Shown: positions 25,628 through 35,864, numbered from the stretch's first letter. The stretch: DNA of 64,000 bases from Lachnospiraceae bacterium (GCA_017622845.1 JAGAQJ010000055.1:19590-83589), one strand, 5' to 3'. The notes: a model not told the origin generated them from the letters alone. A program made the numbers and translations.

Positions 25628-27010
25628 TTATTGTTCACTCTTTTCCAGTCCCGCCTCCACAACTGCCCCGACCACAATGACTGCCGGAGCCTCAATCGCT
25701 GACTCTGCCGCTTTCGCGGCTATGTCGGCAAGTGTTCCTTTTACAATATCAGAAGATTTGTCAAATCTGCCATGCACCACAGCCACGGGCGTTGCTGCGT
25801 CCTTTCCTGCTCTGACAAGTTCCCCGGTTATCTCCCTGAGATGACTAAAGCCCATCAGGAAAACAAGCGTCCCTTCCAGTTTTGCAAGTGTCTCAAAGTC
25901 AATATTATCCGCAAGCGCGCCGCTTCCCGAAGCAGTGTGTCCCGTAATGACATGGAAGCTTCTGCTAAGCTCCCTGTGCGTCACAGGGATGCCGGCCTCC
26001 CCGGGGACAGCAATGCATGAAGTCACTCCGGGAATATAATCAGCCGGAATCCCTTCCTTTTTCAGTGCCGTCAGTTCCTCCATGCCTCTGCCAAACACAA
26101 AAGGGTCTCCGCCTTTCAGCCGCACCACAAGACCGCCTTCTTGCGCCTTTTTTATCAACAGTTCATTAATCTGTTCCTGCTTCATGCTGTGCCTGCCGCT
26201 TCGTTTTCCCACATAAATTGTCTCACAGCTCTCAGAGGCATGTGCTAAAAGACGCTGGTCAATCAGATCATCATACACAAGAACCTTTGCCTGTCTGACA
26301 GCACGAAGCCCTTTTAACGTAATCAAATCATATGAGCCGCATCCGGCTCCTACAAGAAGCACTCCCTCCAGTACCTTCTGTGCATCTTCTTTGATATATT
26401 CTTTCAGCTTTATCCTTGTTTCCTGCTCGCTCATCACCGCATTCCTGTCCATGCATATGTCTGCCATATCCTTTAAAAATGCAGCGCGTTTCTTATCATC
26501 CTTTATATATTCCTTTGCAAGAGGTCTCAGTCCGCTCAGATAATCAAGTATTTCGTCCATATTGGCAGGTATGAGTGAGGCAAGCCGGCTCCTGACAGCT
26601 GCTGCTGCTCCGGGACTTGCCCCTTCTGTTGAGATGCCGACACTCAGCTTTCCCTCCTTGACAAGCGCCGGAAATAAAAAACTGCACTCCTCAAGGCAGT
26701 CCGCCGCATTGACCGGAATCCGCTTTTCCCTGCAAAGCCTGCTGATTTCTGCATTGACTGCCGTATTATCCGAAGCAGCAATCACAAAGCCTGTGTCTGC
26801 TAAATCGGAGGGTTCGAATTTTCTTTTTATGACACAAATGTCATTTTCCAGGGCAAGCTGCTCCAGCTCTGCCGATACCTCAGGGGCAACAACCACAAGC
26901 CTGGCTCCATACGGCAAAAGCTTACGAACCTTGTGCAGCGCGATTTTTCCTCCGCCTGCCACAAGCCCCTTCTCTCCTTCAAGTTCCATAAAGAAAGGAA
27001 AATATCCCAT
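25628..27010 (-). CDS. cysG: Siroheme synthase-type fusion: precorrin-2 dehydrogenase plus uroporphyrinogen-III methyltransferase
   Basis: The protein of 460 residues starts GYFPFFMELEGEKGLVAGGG, an NAD-binding Met8/CysGB domain (about 1-150), then the small central domain, then a linker and the CobA/SUMT methylase (about 215-455: GAGCGSYDLITLKG, YVGKRSGRH, RLKGGDPFVFGRG). Domain order equals that of E. coli CysG. Product is siroheme or the precorrin-2 branch point to cobalamin. The ATG at 27010 has a GGAGG site; an earlier start at 27040 would overlap the MATE gene. Whether the ferrochelatase step works is not clear from sequence. Confidence 0.92.
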   Translation of the reverse strand: MGYFPFFMELEGEKGLVAGGGKIALHKVRKLLPYGARLVVVAPEVSAELEQLALENDICVIKRKFEPSDLADTGFVIAASDNTAVNAEISRLCREKRIPVNAADCLEECSFLFPALVKEGKLSVGISTEGASPGAAAAVRSRLASLIPANMDEILDYLSGLRPLAKEYIKDDKKRAAFLKDMADICMDRNAVMSEQETRIKLKEYIKEDAQKVLEGVLLVGAGCGSYDLITLKGLRAVRQAKVLVYDDLIDQRLLAHASESCETIYVGKRSGRHSMKQEQINELLIKKAQEGGLVVRLKGGDPFVFGRGMEELTALKKEGIPADYIPGVTSCIAVPGEAGIPVTHRELSRSFHVITGHTASGSGALADNIDFETLAKLEGTLVFLMGFSHLREITGELVRAGKDAATPVAVVHGRFDKSSDIVKGTLADIAAKAAESAIEAPAVIVVGAVVEAGLEKSEQ

Positions 27011-27029
27011 CACTGATTCCTCCTGTTTT

Positions 27030-28433
27030 TCAGACAGCATGCTGCCAGCGTCTTCCTTTTAGCCTGATAAGGAAGAGCGCTCCCCTGACGCAAAGCTCTG
27101 TGCACATGGCAATCCACACGCCCTCCAGCCCAAGCCTTGCTGCCAGAAATGCCGAAAGCGGTATTCTGACCAGCCACATGCTGAAAAAGTTCATACAGCT
27201 TGGCACAAAGGTATCTCCTGCACCGCGAAATACACCGGAGGCTACAATAGAAGCTGCATACATCGGCTCGGCAAATGCTTCAATGCGAAGCACCCTTGCG
27301 CCAAGCTCGCGGATTGCCGGGTCCGGAGAAAGCATTCCAATCATAAAAGGGGCAAAGATAAAAAGCAGCACACCGCTTCCTGTCATCACCGCCATGCCAA
27401 GTCCCGTAGTCAGCCAGCCAAGCCTTTTCGTCAAATCTTTCCGCCCTGCTCCGATGCTCTGGCCAATCAGTGTTGTTGCCGCCGAGCCGATTCCATACCC
27501 CGGCATATAGCAAAGGCTCTCTGCTGTCACAGCCAGTGAATTTGCCGCTATTGCTATCGTACCAAGCGGTGCGACAATCTTTGTAGACATGATCTGTGCT
27601 CCGCACATCACAATCTGCTCAAACCCTACAGGCACCGCAATTTTCAGCGCTCTCTTCAAATCCTTTGTATCCAATGCAAGCCGTTCCCCTCTGCGCAGAT
27701 GCAGCATTGGAGAACGGACCAGCAGAAAGTACAGCATCAGACATGCTGTCACAAGCTCGGCAAGCGCCGTCCCAAGCGCTGCTCCCGTAACGCCAAGCCC
27801 TGCTCCCGGCATTGTAAGCTCCACACCGGCAGCCCAAATCTGTCGTGTCGGAAAAATCAACAACAGATTGAATATAACATCAAGAAAACACATTAAAATA
27901 TGCAGAATACTCGGAAGCTTCATATTTCCGCTGCACTGCAGCATTCCGCCTGCCGCGCTGTTGAGCTGCAGCGCAGGGATAAATAAAGAATACACCATAA
28001 AATATGATGCAGCGTCCGGACAGATTACGGTATCTCCTCCAAGCCAGACCGGGAGGCGCCTGCTGATTCCTACGCCAGTCAATAAAAGAACACAGCTGAA
28101 TAAAAAGACAGCCGCAAGCCCCTGCCTGACAATGCTTCTTGCCTTTTGGTCCTCCTTTGCACCTATCTTTTGGGCAACCTGCACCGTAAAGCCTGTTCCT
28201 GCCGCAGTGCATAAGCCTCCCATCAGCCAAGTGCTTGATGACACTAGTCCGATAGAAGCAGAACCATTCGCGCCTAGATGTCCCACCATGGCAGCATCAA
28301 TATACTGCATAATGATAGAGGAGATTTGTGCCAGTATTGCAGGAATACTAAGCTGTATCGTCAATAAGAGCTGCTCTTGAAAACGAAGCTGCTCTCCATT
28401 TCTCAACTGTTCCAATAAATTTTTGTTTTTCAT
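27030..28433 (-). CDS. MATE family efflux transporter
   Basis: The 467-residue protein has about twelve membrane segments in two repeats, beginning FQEQLLLTIQLSIPAILAQISS, with DAAMVGHLGANGSASIGL, the typical MATE N-terminal motif. Such proteins export drugs or metabolites using sodium or proton gradients. It is followed after 19 bases by the siroheme gene on the same strand, perhaps co-transcribed. The exported compound is unknown. Confidence 0.93.
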   Translation of the reverse strand: MKNKNLLEQLRNGEQLRFQEQLLLTIQLSIPAILAQISSIIMQYIDAAMVGHLGANGSASIGLVSSSTWLMGGLCTAAGTGFTVQVAQKIGAKEDQKARSIVRQGLAAVFLFSCVLLLTGVGISRRLPVWLGGDTVICPDAASYFMVYSLFIPALQLNSAAGGMLQCSGNMKLPSILHILMCFLDVIFNLLLIFPTRQIWAAGVELTMPGAGLGVTGAALGTALAELVTACLMLYFLLVRSPMLHLRRGERLALDTKDLKRALKIAVPVGFEQIVMCGAQIMSTKIVAPLGTIAIAANSLAVTAESLCYMPGYGIGSAATTLIGQSIGAGRKDLTKRLGWLTTGLGMAVMTGSGVLLFIFAPFMIGMLSPDPAIRELGARVLRIEAFAEPMYAASIVASGVFRGAGDTFVPSCMNFFSMWLVRIPLSAFLAARLGLEGVWIAMCTELCVRGALFLIRLKGRRWQHAV

Positions 28434-28525
28434 ATGAAATTCATGTTCCTTCCAGACATTTTCAAAGTATCCGCTTCAGCTAAACAGTCTGAATTTTGCA
28501 ATAAAGCTCTCACAGCCGGACATTT

Positions 28526-29272
28526 TCAAAGCATCAGCTCCAATCCCAGATAAATCAGGGGCTGATGAAGCATATAAATCACAAGAGAATGCCTTCCAAG
28601 CCACTCAACCGGCAGCAGCAGGCTGCCTCTCAGATACTCCATCACCCTTTTTCCCTTCAAAAAACGGAACATAAAATAACCTGACAAAAACAGAAATAAC
28701 CATGGTATCAGTGAGAAATAATCCGTTGAATGAAAATCCTCTTCCATAAAGCCAAGATAGGTTGTAAACAAATTCTCATACAGCGCCTCCGGAAGCTTTA
28801 ACAGATTCATCCGCTCAAAACCCAGATATCCATCATTGACATTTCTTGTCAGCAGAAACAGCAAAATACTTCCGCATAGTCCTGCCAATGACGGCAGCTT
28901 TTGCAGCTGCCTGTCAAGCAGATTCATCAGCAGCATGCAGGAGCCAGTCAGCGTAAGCACGCCAAAAACGACTCTGTTCTGCGGCATTACTAACAGTGTT
29001 GCCAAGGTAATTACTGCACCGCATAAAAACACGGTGATGCCCCTTTTCCATGTATGCTTTCCCAGCGCCCAGCAAAAGCCGGAAAGAAAGATAAAAGTCC
29101 AGCAGATTCCCTGCTGCCATGCATATGCTCCCTCAGAGCGGTACCAGTCCCATGGGAACTGATACAGGTAAACCAAGTCCCATACTGTATGATACACAAT
29201 CATATTCAGCAGGGCAAAGCCTCTGATGCCGTCCAGCTTTTCATACCGTTTCTTGTTCATATAATCCCCCAT
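28526..29272 (-). CDS. Heparan-alpha-glucosaminide N-acetyltransferase-like membrane acyltransferase (DUF1624)
   Basis: The protein of about 248 residues begins YEKLDGIRGFALLNMIVYHTVWDL, the acyltransferase-type first helix with the conserved His, and has seven or eight membrane segments. It ends LGRHSLVIYMLHQPLIYLGLEL, the conserved last helix of the DUF1624/HGSNAT group. It probably transfers acyl groups across the membrane to a sugar or envelope molecule. Start may be four codons later (MNKKRY), since GGGGGA precedes that ATG. Function is a family-level inference. Confidence 0.85.
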   Translation of the reverse strand: MGDYMNKKRYEKLDGIRGFALLNMIVYHTVWDLVYLYQFPWDWYRSEGAYAWQQGICWTFIFLSGFCWALGKHTWKRGITVFLCGAVITLATLLVMPQNRVVFGVLTLTGSCMLLMNLLDRQLQKLPSLAGLCGSILLFLLTRNVNDGYLGFERMNLLKLPEALYENLFTTYLGFMEEDFHSTDYFSLIPWLFLFLSGYFMFRFLKGKRVMEYLRGSLLLPVEWLGRHSLVIYMLHQPLIYLGLELML

Positions 29273-29402
29273 GCCGCCTCCGGCAGCCCTTCTCCGATTT
29301 CCGTTCCTTCAGTTTGCAGGAGTAATCCTCTGACAGACATAAACATAAATATCTACTATAAAGCCTGATGTTTTACAAACCCTGCAAAACATCAGAAAAG
29401 GG

Positions 29403-29420
29403 AAAAAAGACAGCCTGTCT
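29403..29420 (-). terminator. Weak terminator after the Na/Pi transporter gene
   Basis: On the minus strand AGACAGGCTGTCT is followed by TTTTTT. The stem is only 4-5 bp, so the call is tentative. Confidence 0.35.
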
Positions 29421-29475
29421 TCATTTCTGAAGAAGAACTGTCCTTATTGTCTCCTTGATTTGTCTGATTTACTTT

Positions 29476-31275
29476 TTATTTGTTATCCTTATTTGCTTTT
29501 TTTACCTTCTTAAACTTATTGATATCATATTTCAGCTCATACGCCTCAAAAAGCTCCGTATACATCTCATTATTCATCTCACGAATGCTCTTTTGGTACT
29601 CATGGGTATCAAAGTCCTCCGCCTCAGACTCTAAGAGCGCCACTGCGACATTAGAACAGTGTGCGCCGATCCGCTCAAAGTCTGTCAAAATATTGTTAAA
29701 CGCAAAACCCTGCTTCAGCTCGCATTTACCATTTCTGAGACGCACGATATGCCTTGATTTCAGCTCATTACACAGAACATTAATCAATTCTCTCAATGGC
29801 TCTACCTTTATCGCTTCCTCCACATCATCATTGCTGAAAGCGTCCACGGTAATCTCAAGGATTTCCTTTACGGCACCCCCAAGGACAGACAACTCATAGG
29901 TTGCCTCATCAGAAAAAGAAATTTTCTTCTCATACAGCTCATTTGCCGATCTTGACAGGTTTACCGCATGGTCGCCGAGTCTCTCAAAATCACTGATGGT
30001 ATGCAGGAATATCGAAACCAGCTTGGACTGCATCTCTGTCATATCGCGCCCTGTAAGCTGCATCAGGTAAGTGCCAAGCTTGTCCTCATACTTATCAATC
30101 AGATTTTCCTTTTCCTGAACCTTATTGTATCGTTCCTCCGAGTAATTGTCAATCAATCCCATCGCACGCAGAATATTTTTTCTTGCTTTCTTTGCCATGC
30201 CATTCATGGCAGTGTGGCTCTGGCCAATCGCAAGCGCCGGATAATTCAGGAAACGTTCTTCGAGAAGGTCAAAGTCCGCCTGCTCTTCCCTGTCCTCTTC
30301 CGTATCCTTGACCAGCATAAATACAAGCTTCTCAATCCACTTAATAAAAGGAAACAGGATTATAACGGTTGCCAGCCGGAACACGGTATTGAGCATTGCA
30401 ATCGCAATAGGCGTCATTGTCATATCCATAAACTGAAAGTGCACAATTGCATTCACAGAATAAAAGGCAATTGACCAGAAAATCATGCCGAACAGGTCAT
30501 TCATCAGATAGATCAGGGCTGTCCGCTTACCGTTTTTGTTGGTTCCTATAGATGACAGCAGGACGGGACAGGCTGCACCTACACCGATACCCAGCGTAAT
30601 CGGAAAGGCCGACGCAAAGCTGATGGCGCCTGTCACGGATAGCGCCTGCAGAATACCGATGGAAGCCGATGCGCTCTGCAGAACTGCCGTAAATGCAATA
30701 CCGACCAGAATACCCATAAACGGGTTGGAAAACATCGTAAGCATATTTACAAAATGAGGATTTTCTTTTAACGGAGAGACTGCACCGCTCATGGTCTGCA
30801 TACCAAACATCAGTATGGAAAATCCAAGCATAATGTCACCGATATTTTTGTAGGTACTCTTTTTGGAAATCATCTTAAACAAAATGCCAATAATGGAAAC
30901 AACTGCGGAAATTGTGGCCGTTGATAAGAGCTGCGCAATGCCGCCGGAGCCATCTATGTAGGATAAGCAAAGTATCCATCCGGTGATACTCGTACCGATA
31001 TTTGCTCCCATGATGATGCCGATAGCCTGAGCCACCTTCATCATACCCGAATTGACAAAACCGACTACCATAACTGTCGTTGCAGAGGAGGACTGTATAA
31101 TCGCCGTGACTGCCGCGCCCAAAAGCACTCCCTTGATTGGCGTGCTGGTAAGCTTGTACAGGATCAGCTCCAGCTTCTCTCCTGCTGCCTTTTTCAGACC
31201 GTCTCCCATAAGCGACATGCCAAAGAGGAACAATGCCACTCCGCTAAGTAATGATAAGATAGATGTGATACCCAT
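29476..31275 (-). CDS. Na/Pi cotransporter family protein with PhoU-like domain
   Basis: The protein of 599 residues starts GITSILSLLSGVALFLFGMSLMGDGL, the NptA-type first helix, with two QSSSATTV-like repeats (IQSSSATTVMVVGF and VLQSASASIGIL) forming the phosphate path. The last 220 residues are a PhoU-like helical domain. It imports or exports phosphate in symport with sodium. A longer frame begins at a GTG at 31347, but that codon lies at a promoter -10 box, so ATG 31275 with AAGGA upstream is preferred. Confidence 0.9.
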   Translation of the reverse strand: MGITSILSLLSGVALFLFGMSLMGDGLKKAAGEKLELILYKLTSTPIKGVLLGAAVTAIIQSSSATTVMVVGFVNSGMMKVAQAIGIIMGANIGTSITGWILCLSYIDGSGGIAQLLSTATISAVVSIIGILFKMISKKSTYKNIGDIMLGFSILMFGMQTMSGAVSPLKENPHFVNMLTMFSNPFMGILVGIAFTAVLQSASASIGILQALSVTGAISFASAFPITLGIGVGAACPVLLSSIGTNKNGKRTALIYLMNDLFGMIFWSIAFYSVNAIVHFQFMDMTMTPIAIAMLNTVFRLATVIILFPFIKWIEKLVFMLVKDTEEDREEQADFDLLEERFLNYPALAIGQSHTAMNGMAKKARKNILRAMGLIDNYSEERYNKVQEKENLIDKYEDKLGTYLMQLTGRDMTEMQSKLVSIFLHTISDFERLGDHAVNLSRSANELYEKKISFSDEATYELSVLGGAVKEILEITVDAFSNDDVEEAIKVEPLRELINVLCNELKSRHIVRLRNGKCELKQGFAFNNILTDFERIGAHCSNVAVALLESEAEDFDTHEYQKSIREMNNEMYTELFEAYELKYDINKFKKVKKANKDNK

Positions 31276-31335
31276 ATAAATCTGATTCCTTCTCTTAAGT
31301 TTTTCGTAATACTTTTCAACATACCGTTGCAAAAC

Positions 31336-31365
31336 ATTATAACTCACTTTACAGGCATTTTACAA
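31336..31365 (-). promoter_or_regulatory. Promoter of the Na/Pi transporter gene
   Basis: On the minus strand TTGTAA (31360-31365) and TATAAT (31336-31341) are 18 bases apart, placing the transcript start about 50 bases before ATG 31275. Confidence 0.6.
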
Positions 31366-31467
31366 TCCTATCTTTATATTTTACTCCACCTTTACCTACA
31401 TTTTACAAGAATTAACGGTTTCTTTGCCTCACTTTGTGTACTTTTTCACGAATTTTTTGCTGCCGGA

Positions 31468-32775
31468 TTATCTACGCTGTCCGTCAAGGTAATTCACAAA
31501 CTGCTGTGCAGTACGTCCTGAAATTCCTCCGTGGCTTAACTCCCACTTGTTCGCCTCCGCCTTAAGCTCCTCGTCCGGCAAATCGATTCCCTGTCTGTGT
31601 GCAAGCTCAATAACGATGTTGAAATACTCCTTCTGCGAAGGCTTGGAATAATTAATCGTGACTCCGAAACGGTTTACAAGCGAAAGCTTCTCCTCCATTG
31701 TATCAGAACGGTGCATGCCATTGTCAACCTCTACATCACTTCTGTCATTCCATGTCTCCTTAATCAGATGCCTGCGGTTGGAGGTCGCATAGATGAGGAT
31801 ATTGTCCGGCTTTGTCTCCACGCCTCCCTCTATCACTGCCTTGAGAAACTTATACTCCACCTCAAACTCCTCAAAAGACAAATCGTCCATATAAATGACA
31901 AACTTGTAATTCCTGTTCTTAATCTGAGCGATGACATTGGACAGGTCCTTGAACTGATGCTTATAAATCTCTATCATGCGAAGTCCCTGCGGATAAAAGG
32001 CATTGACAATCGCCTTGATGCTGGTAGACTTTCCTGTGCCGCTGTCGCCAAACAAAAGTACGTTGTTTGCCTTCCTGCCCTCCACAAAGGCTCTCGTATT
32101 GTCAACCAGCTTCTTTTTCTGTATCTCATAGCCCACAAGGTCATCAAGCATCACCTTGTCCATGTTGTTGATCGGCAGAAACTCCACTCCGCCATCAGCC
32201 TTATCCCTGATTCGGAATGCCTTGTTAAGTCCGAACATGCCCACGCCAAAATCCTTGTAAAATGCAGTCACACAGTCAAAAAACGCATCTTCATCAGCCG
32301 CCTTCTCAAGCTTTGCGCTCAGGTCAATAATTTTCTCACTTACATTTTTATTGTACATCAGCTCTTTTTTTCCAATTGCCTTGTAGTTTGAGAGCTGTGA
32401 GAAGCAGTCAATGCCAAGCTCTCTTTCTATCCCGGAAAAGTCAAAATCAAACAGATTTTTAAACACTCTGAAATCGTTTTTTGCAAAATGATTGACGCTT
32501 CCGTCATTTGCCCCTACCTTTTCACAGGTAATACTGAACGGATTTTCATTTGTCACCAGATAAAAGGTGAGATAATTATGCCAGAGGTTGTAATTAAAGC
32601 CGTAATCCGTTGCAACAATCAAAAGCCGTTTCAGCTGTGTATAAATATCCTTTATCAGCTCCGGCTTTGAGCTTGTCTTCTCATCAAAACGGCGGAAAAT
32701 TTCTCCAAACTGATAAAGGATACAGTCCTTATCCATATCTCCATACATTATTAATTTTGCGATTTCACGATACAT
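31468..32775 (-). CDS. DUF815 AAA-type ATPase
   Basis: The protein of 435 residues has an N-terminal helical region of about 200 residues and a DUF815 AAA core: Walker A GDSGTGKSTS, Walker B VIYMDDLSFEEF, sensor-like IYATSNRRHL and a C-terminal lid ending SGRTAQQFVNYL. The role of DUF815 proteins is unknown. GGGGAGGG precedes ATG 32775; the upstream in-frame start at 32805 would overlap the alpha-galactosidase gene. The gene follows GH27 by 19 bases and may share its transcript. Confidence 0.88.
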   Translation of the reverse strand: MYREIAKLIMYGDMDKDCILYQFGEIFRRFDEKTSSKPELIKDIYTQLKRLLIVATDYGFNYNLWHNYLTFYLVTNENPFSITCEKVGANDGSVNHFAKNDFRVFKNLFDFDFSGIERELGIDCFSQLSNYKAIGKKELMYNKNVSEKIIDLSAKLEKAADEDAFFDCVTAFYKDFGVGMFGLNKAFRIRDKADGGVEFLPINNMDKVMLDDLVGYEIQKKKLVDNTRAFVEGRKANNVLLFGDSGTGKSTSIKAIVNAFYPQGLRMIEIYKHQFKDLSNVIAQIKNRNYKFVIYMDDLSFEEFEVEYKFLKAVIEGGVETKPDNILIYATSNRRHLIKETWNDRSDVEVDNGMHRSDTMEEKLSLVNRFGVTINYSKPSQKEYFNIVIELAHRQGIDLPDEELKAEANKWELSHGGISGRTAQQFVNYLDGQRR

Positions 32776-32794
32776 CGTACTGCCCTCCCCATTG

Positions 32795-34102
32795 TTATGA
32801 TACAAAAAATACTTTTACTCCGTGCGGTGCCACGCTTACCTCAAACGCTTGTCCGGCTGTCTGAAGCCTTGTACCATCCCAAAGCTCACAAAGACTGTAT
32901 TCTCTGTCCTCCCGGATTCCCTCTGTAAGCTCCCTGAGATTTGCAGAAAGCTTTTCCGGGGTATCCTTAAGGTTAAAGAGCGCCACACAGACTGCTCCGC
33001 CGTTATCACTTTCATTAACCCACACCGCATAGTCCTTATCTCTTGCAATCTGCCGTCCATGCCTGTCGCCTTTCAGCAGAGACAGCAGCGATTCATTGGT
33101 AAGAAGCGATTTGGTCCACGCATCCAGCAGCGTAAGCTCGCATCCCAGCATCAGAGGCGAACGGAATACGCACCACAAGGTCATCATAGTCCTTTGTTCA
33201 TCCTGTGTCAGATTGCATTCCCACTCATGCCCAAAGCCTTTGCCGAGATGTCCCAGAGGAAGCATGTCACAGTCGGGATAGCAGCCCTGCTTCACATGGT
33301 CCTGCCAATTCTCACAGCGCCAGAACATTTCTTTTAATAAGTCCCACTTATCCCATAAATCGTCCGTGATGCGCCACATATTTGCATTCTTGGCATAATG
33401 CCATGCACGGTCGACATGGGCAGGTCCCGGCGACAGGCTCAGCACAATCGGCCTGCCGCATTTTTCTATTGCCCGGTGTATCATTTCCGTCTCATGCCAT
33501 CCGGAAAATTCAAGAGGCTCCCTGTACAGCCAGCTGTCGCAAATGTCATCGCATTTGATAAAGTCAACGCCCCAGTCTGCATACATTGATATGATGGAGT
33601 CATAATATGCCTGCCCTGCCTCATTGTCACGGACGCCATACATATCAGGATTCCAGCCACAGATTGATGCCGGGTCTGCCGCTTCATCCGCCGTAAAGCT
33701 GCTATTCAATACCGGCATGTGGTTTTGTGCCGCTGCTCTTGGTATTCCGCGCATAATGTGAATGCCGAATTTCAGTCCTAAACTGTGTATGTAATCTGCA
33801 AGCGGCGCAAAGCCGTTTCCGCCTGCAGAGGAAGGAAACCTGTTTGGTGAAGGCTGCAGTCTTCCATATGCGTCCATCTCGTCATCCCCAAACGGAATAT
33901 ATTGGAACTTGTCTCTTTTTGTTCCGGCATCATTGGAGTACCATTCAATATCAACCACCACGTATTCCCAGCCGTATTGTTTCAAATTTGCAGCCATGTA
34001 GTCTGCATTTGCCTTAACTTCCTTTTCTGTGACAGTCGTGTCATAATAATCATAGCTGTTCCAGCCCATCGGCGGTGTCACTGCAAAATTGTTTTTATTC
34101 AT
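32795..34102 (-). CDS. Glycoside hydrolase family 27 alpha-galactosidase-like protein
   Basis: The protein of 435 residues starts FAVTPPMGWNSYDYYDTTV, the GH27 hallmark, and has VVDIEWY and FIKCDDICDS; the Asp after KC is in the position of the catalytic nucleophile. The second acid should lie further on, in the region with WRITDDLWD. No signal peptide is present, so it acts in the cytoplasm on imported alpha-galactosides or related sugars. AAAGGAG supports ATG 34102. It lies 92 bases after the PfkB-type kinase gene. Exact sugar specificity is uncertain. Confidence 0.88.
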   Translation of the reverse strand: MNKNNFAVTPPMGWNSYDYYDTTVTEKEVKANADYMAANLKQYGWEYVVVDIEWYSNDAGTKRDKFQYIPFGDDEMDAYGRLQPSPNRFPSSAGGNGFAPLADYIHSLGLKFGIHIMRGIPRAAAQNHMPVLNSSFTADEAADPASICGWNPDMYGVRDNEAGQAYYDSIISMYADWGVDFIKCDDICDSWLYREPLEFSGWHETEMIHRAIEKCGRPIVLSLSPGPAHVDRAWHYAKNANMWRITDDLWDKWDLLKEMFWRCENWQDHVKQGCYPDCDMLPLGHLGKGFGHEWECNLTQDEQRTMMTLWCVFRSPLMLGCELTLLDAWTKSLLTNESLLSLLKGDRHGRQIARDKDYAVWVNESDNGGAVCVALFNLKDTPEKLSANLRELTEGIREDREYSLCELWDGTRLQTAGQAFEVSVAPHGVKVFFVS

Positions 34103-34194
34103 GTCTTTTTCTTCTCCTTTCAAACAGCCATCCTATCCGGAATGAAACTGCACACTCCGGAAATAATGGATTTCTCTTAACGTTTGTCCCATTG

Positions 34195-35100
34195 TCAAGA
34201 AATCTGTTCATATAATGTTTGTATCTCTTCCCTGGCGGCAAGCTGCTCTGAAAATGCGCTGGCGCTTCCTGCCGCCACACCCATATGAAAAGCATGCCTA
34301 TAATCATGCTTCTCAAGCCAGCCAGCAAGAAACCCTGCCACCATGGAGTCGCCTGCCCCTACTCCGTTTATCAGTGTTCCTTTGGGCGCCGGAGCGCTGT
34401 ATACCTCCTGGTTCTCTGCAATCAGCACTGCTCCCTCGCCCGCCAGTGAAATCAGTACATTTCTCGCTCCCATCTCCTGAAGGCGCTTTCCGTATGGTAT
34501 GACTTCCTCCCTTGCAGAAAGCTTCACACCAAACAGCTCACCTAATTCGTAATTGTTTGGTTTTATCAAAAATGGACGATATTCCAGCACCGGAAGCAGC
34601 AAATCCTTTACAGCATCGACAATGGTAAGAATCCCTTGCTCCTGCAGTTTCTTTAAAATCTGACTGTAAATATCGCCGGGAATCGACGGCGGAATGCTTC
34701 CTGCAAGCACAAGCACATCGCCAGCCTCAAGCTGCTCAAGCTGCTCCATCAGCTCTGCAAGACTCTCCTTGCTGATATCAGGTCCTCTGCCGTTAATCTC
34801 TGTGCCCTCAATATTCTTCAGCTTGAGATTGATCCGCGATATCCCCTCACCAATGCGTATAAAGCCGGATTTCACCCCCATATTCATCAGCGACTTTGCA
34901 ATCTCGTCACCAGTAAAGCCTGCTGTAAACCCGAGCGCTGTGCTGTCAAATCCAAGATTTTTTAATACAATGGATACATTGATTCCTTTGCCGCCGGGAA
35001 GCATCATCTCAGAGCTTGTCCTGTTTGTCATTCCCATCTGAAAATTGTCGACCGATACTATATAATCCAATGAAGGATTGAAGGTTACTGTATAAATCAT
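34195..35100 (-). CDS. fruK: 1-phosphofructokinase/tagatose-6-phosphate kinase (PfkB family)
   Basis: The 301-residue protein begins MIYTVTFNPSLDYIV, the 1-phosphofructokinase/LacC signature, with GGKGINVSIVLKNLG and the ATP/anion-hole motif GVGAGDSMVAGF. It phosphorylates fructose-1-phosphate, or tagatose-6-phosphate in the LacC branch. No fructose PTS gene is nearby, while a GH27 alpha-galactosidase follows, so the galactose/tagatose route is possible. Its ATG overlaps the TcdA stop codon (ATGA). Symbol is given for the larger family. Confidence 0.85.
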   Translation of the reverse strand: MIYTVTFNPSLDYIVSVDNFQMGMTNRTSSEMMLPGGKGINVSIVLKNLGFDSTALGFTAGFTGDEIAKSLMNMGVKSGFIRIGEGISRINLKLKNIEGTEINGRGPDISKESLAELMEQLEQLEAGDVLVLAGSIPPSIPGDIYSQILKKLQEQGILTIVDAVKDLLLPVLEYRPFLIKPNNYELGELFGVKLSAREEVIPYGKRLQEMGARNVLISLAGEGAVLIAENQEVYSAPAPKGTLINGVGAGDSMVAGFLAGWLEKHDYRHAFHMGVAAGSASAFSEQLAAREEIQTLYEQIS

Positions 35101-35864
35101 TTTACCCCCTCCTGCTTTGCTAAAAGGTCCTTGATTACTTCACCTGCCATGATAAGACCTGCTACGGATGGCACAAAGGCATTGCTTCCGGGCGTAGCCT
35201 TTTTTCTGACAGCAGTGTCATTTTTGCCTGCAGCGTCCTCTTTCCCAGGCACACCTGATTCTTCCTTACTGCACGGCATGATTGGCGCTTCCGTTGAATA
35301 AACCACCTTAAGCTTCCTGATGCCTCTTTTTTTCAGCTCATGCCGCATGACCTTTGCAAGCGGACACACACTTGTCTCATAAATATCCGCCACCTGAAAT
35401 GCGGCCGGGTTCATCTTATTTCCGGCTCCCATAGAGCTGATAATCGGCGTATGCGCGGCATCAGCCTGCAAAACAAGCTGGATTTTTCCGGTTACAGTGT
35501 CAATGGCATCTACCACATAATCATACTGGGAAAAGTCAAACAGCTCTGCTGTGTCGGGCATATAGAATGTTTTATAAATATTGACTGCTGCTTCGGGATT
35601 GATGTCAAGGATTCTTTCCCTTGCCACGTCCACCTTGTATTTCCCAATCGTACTGTGTAATGCAATGATTTGGCGGTTTAAATTAGAAAGGCAAACCTTG
35701 TCATTATCAATCAGGTCCAATGTGCCGATACCGCTTCGGGCAAGCGCTTCCACTGCATATCCGCCCACTCCTCCGATGCCAAATACCGCTATGCGCGCAT
35801 TTTTCAGTTTTTCCATACCATCAGAGCCTATCAAAAGCTCTGTTCTCGCAAATTGACTGCACAT
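35097..35864 (-). CDS. tcdA: tRNA threonylcarbamoyladenosine dehydratase TcdA
   Basis: The 255-residue E1-like protein cyclises t6A in tRNA to ct6A. It starts FARTELLIGSDGMEKLKNARIAVFGIGGVGGYAVEALARSGIG (shortened here: the GIGGVGGY nucleotide site is at about residue 30), has DNDKVCLSNLNRQI and DAIDTV, and a short acidic insertion near residue 205. An AAGGA site precedes ATG 35864. It overlaps fruK by 4 bases. This is distinct from the MoeB-like protein at 16190. Confidence 0.92.
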   Translation of the reverse strand: MCSQFARTELLIGSDGMEKLKNARIAVFGIGGVGGYAVEALARSGIGTLDLIDNDKVCLSNLNRQIIALHSTIGKYKVDVARERILDINPEAAVNIYKTFYMPDTAELFDFSQYDYVVDAIDTVTGKIQLVLQADAAHTPIISSMGAGNKMNPAAFQVADIYETSVCPLAKVMRHELKKRGIRKLKVVYSTEAPIMPCSKEESGVPGKEDAAGKNDTAVRKKATPGSNAFVPSVAGLIMAGEVIKDLLAKQEGVK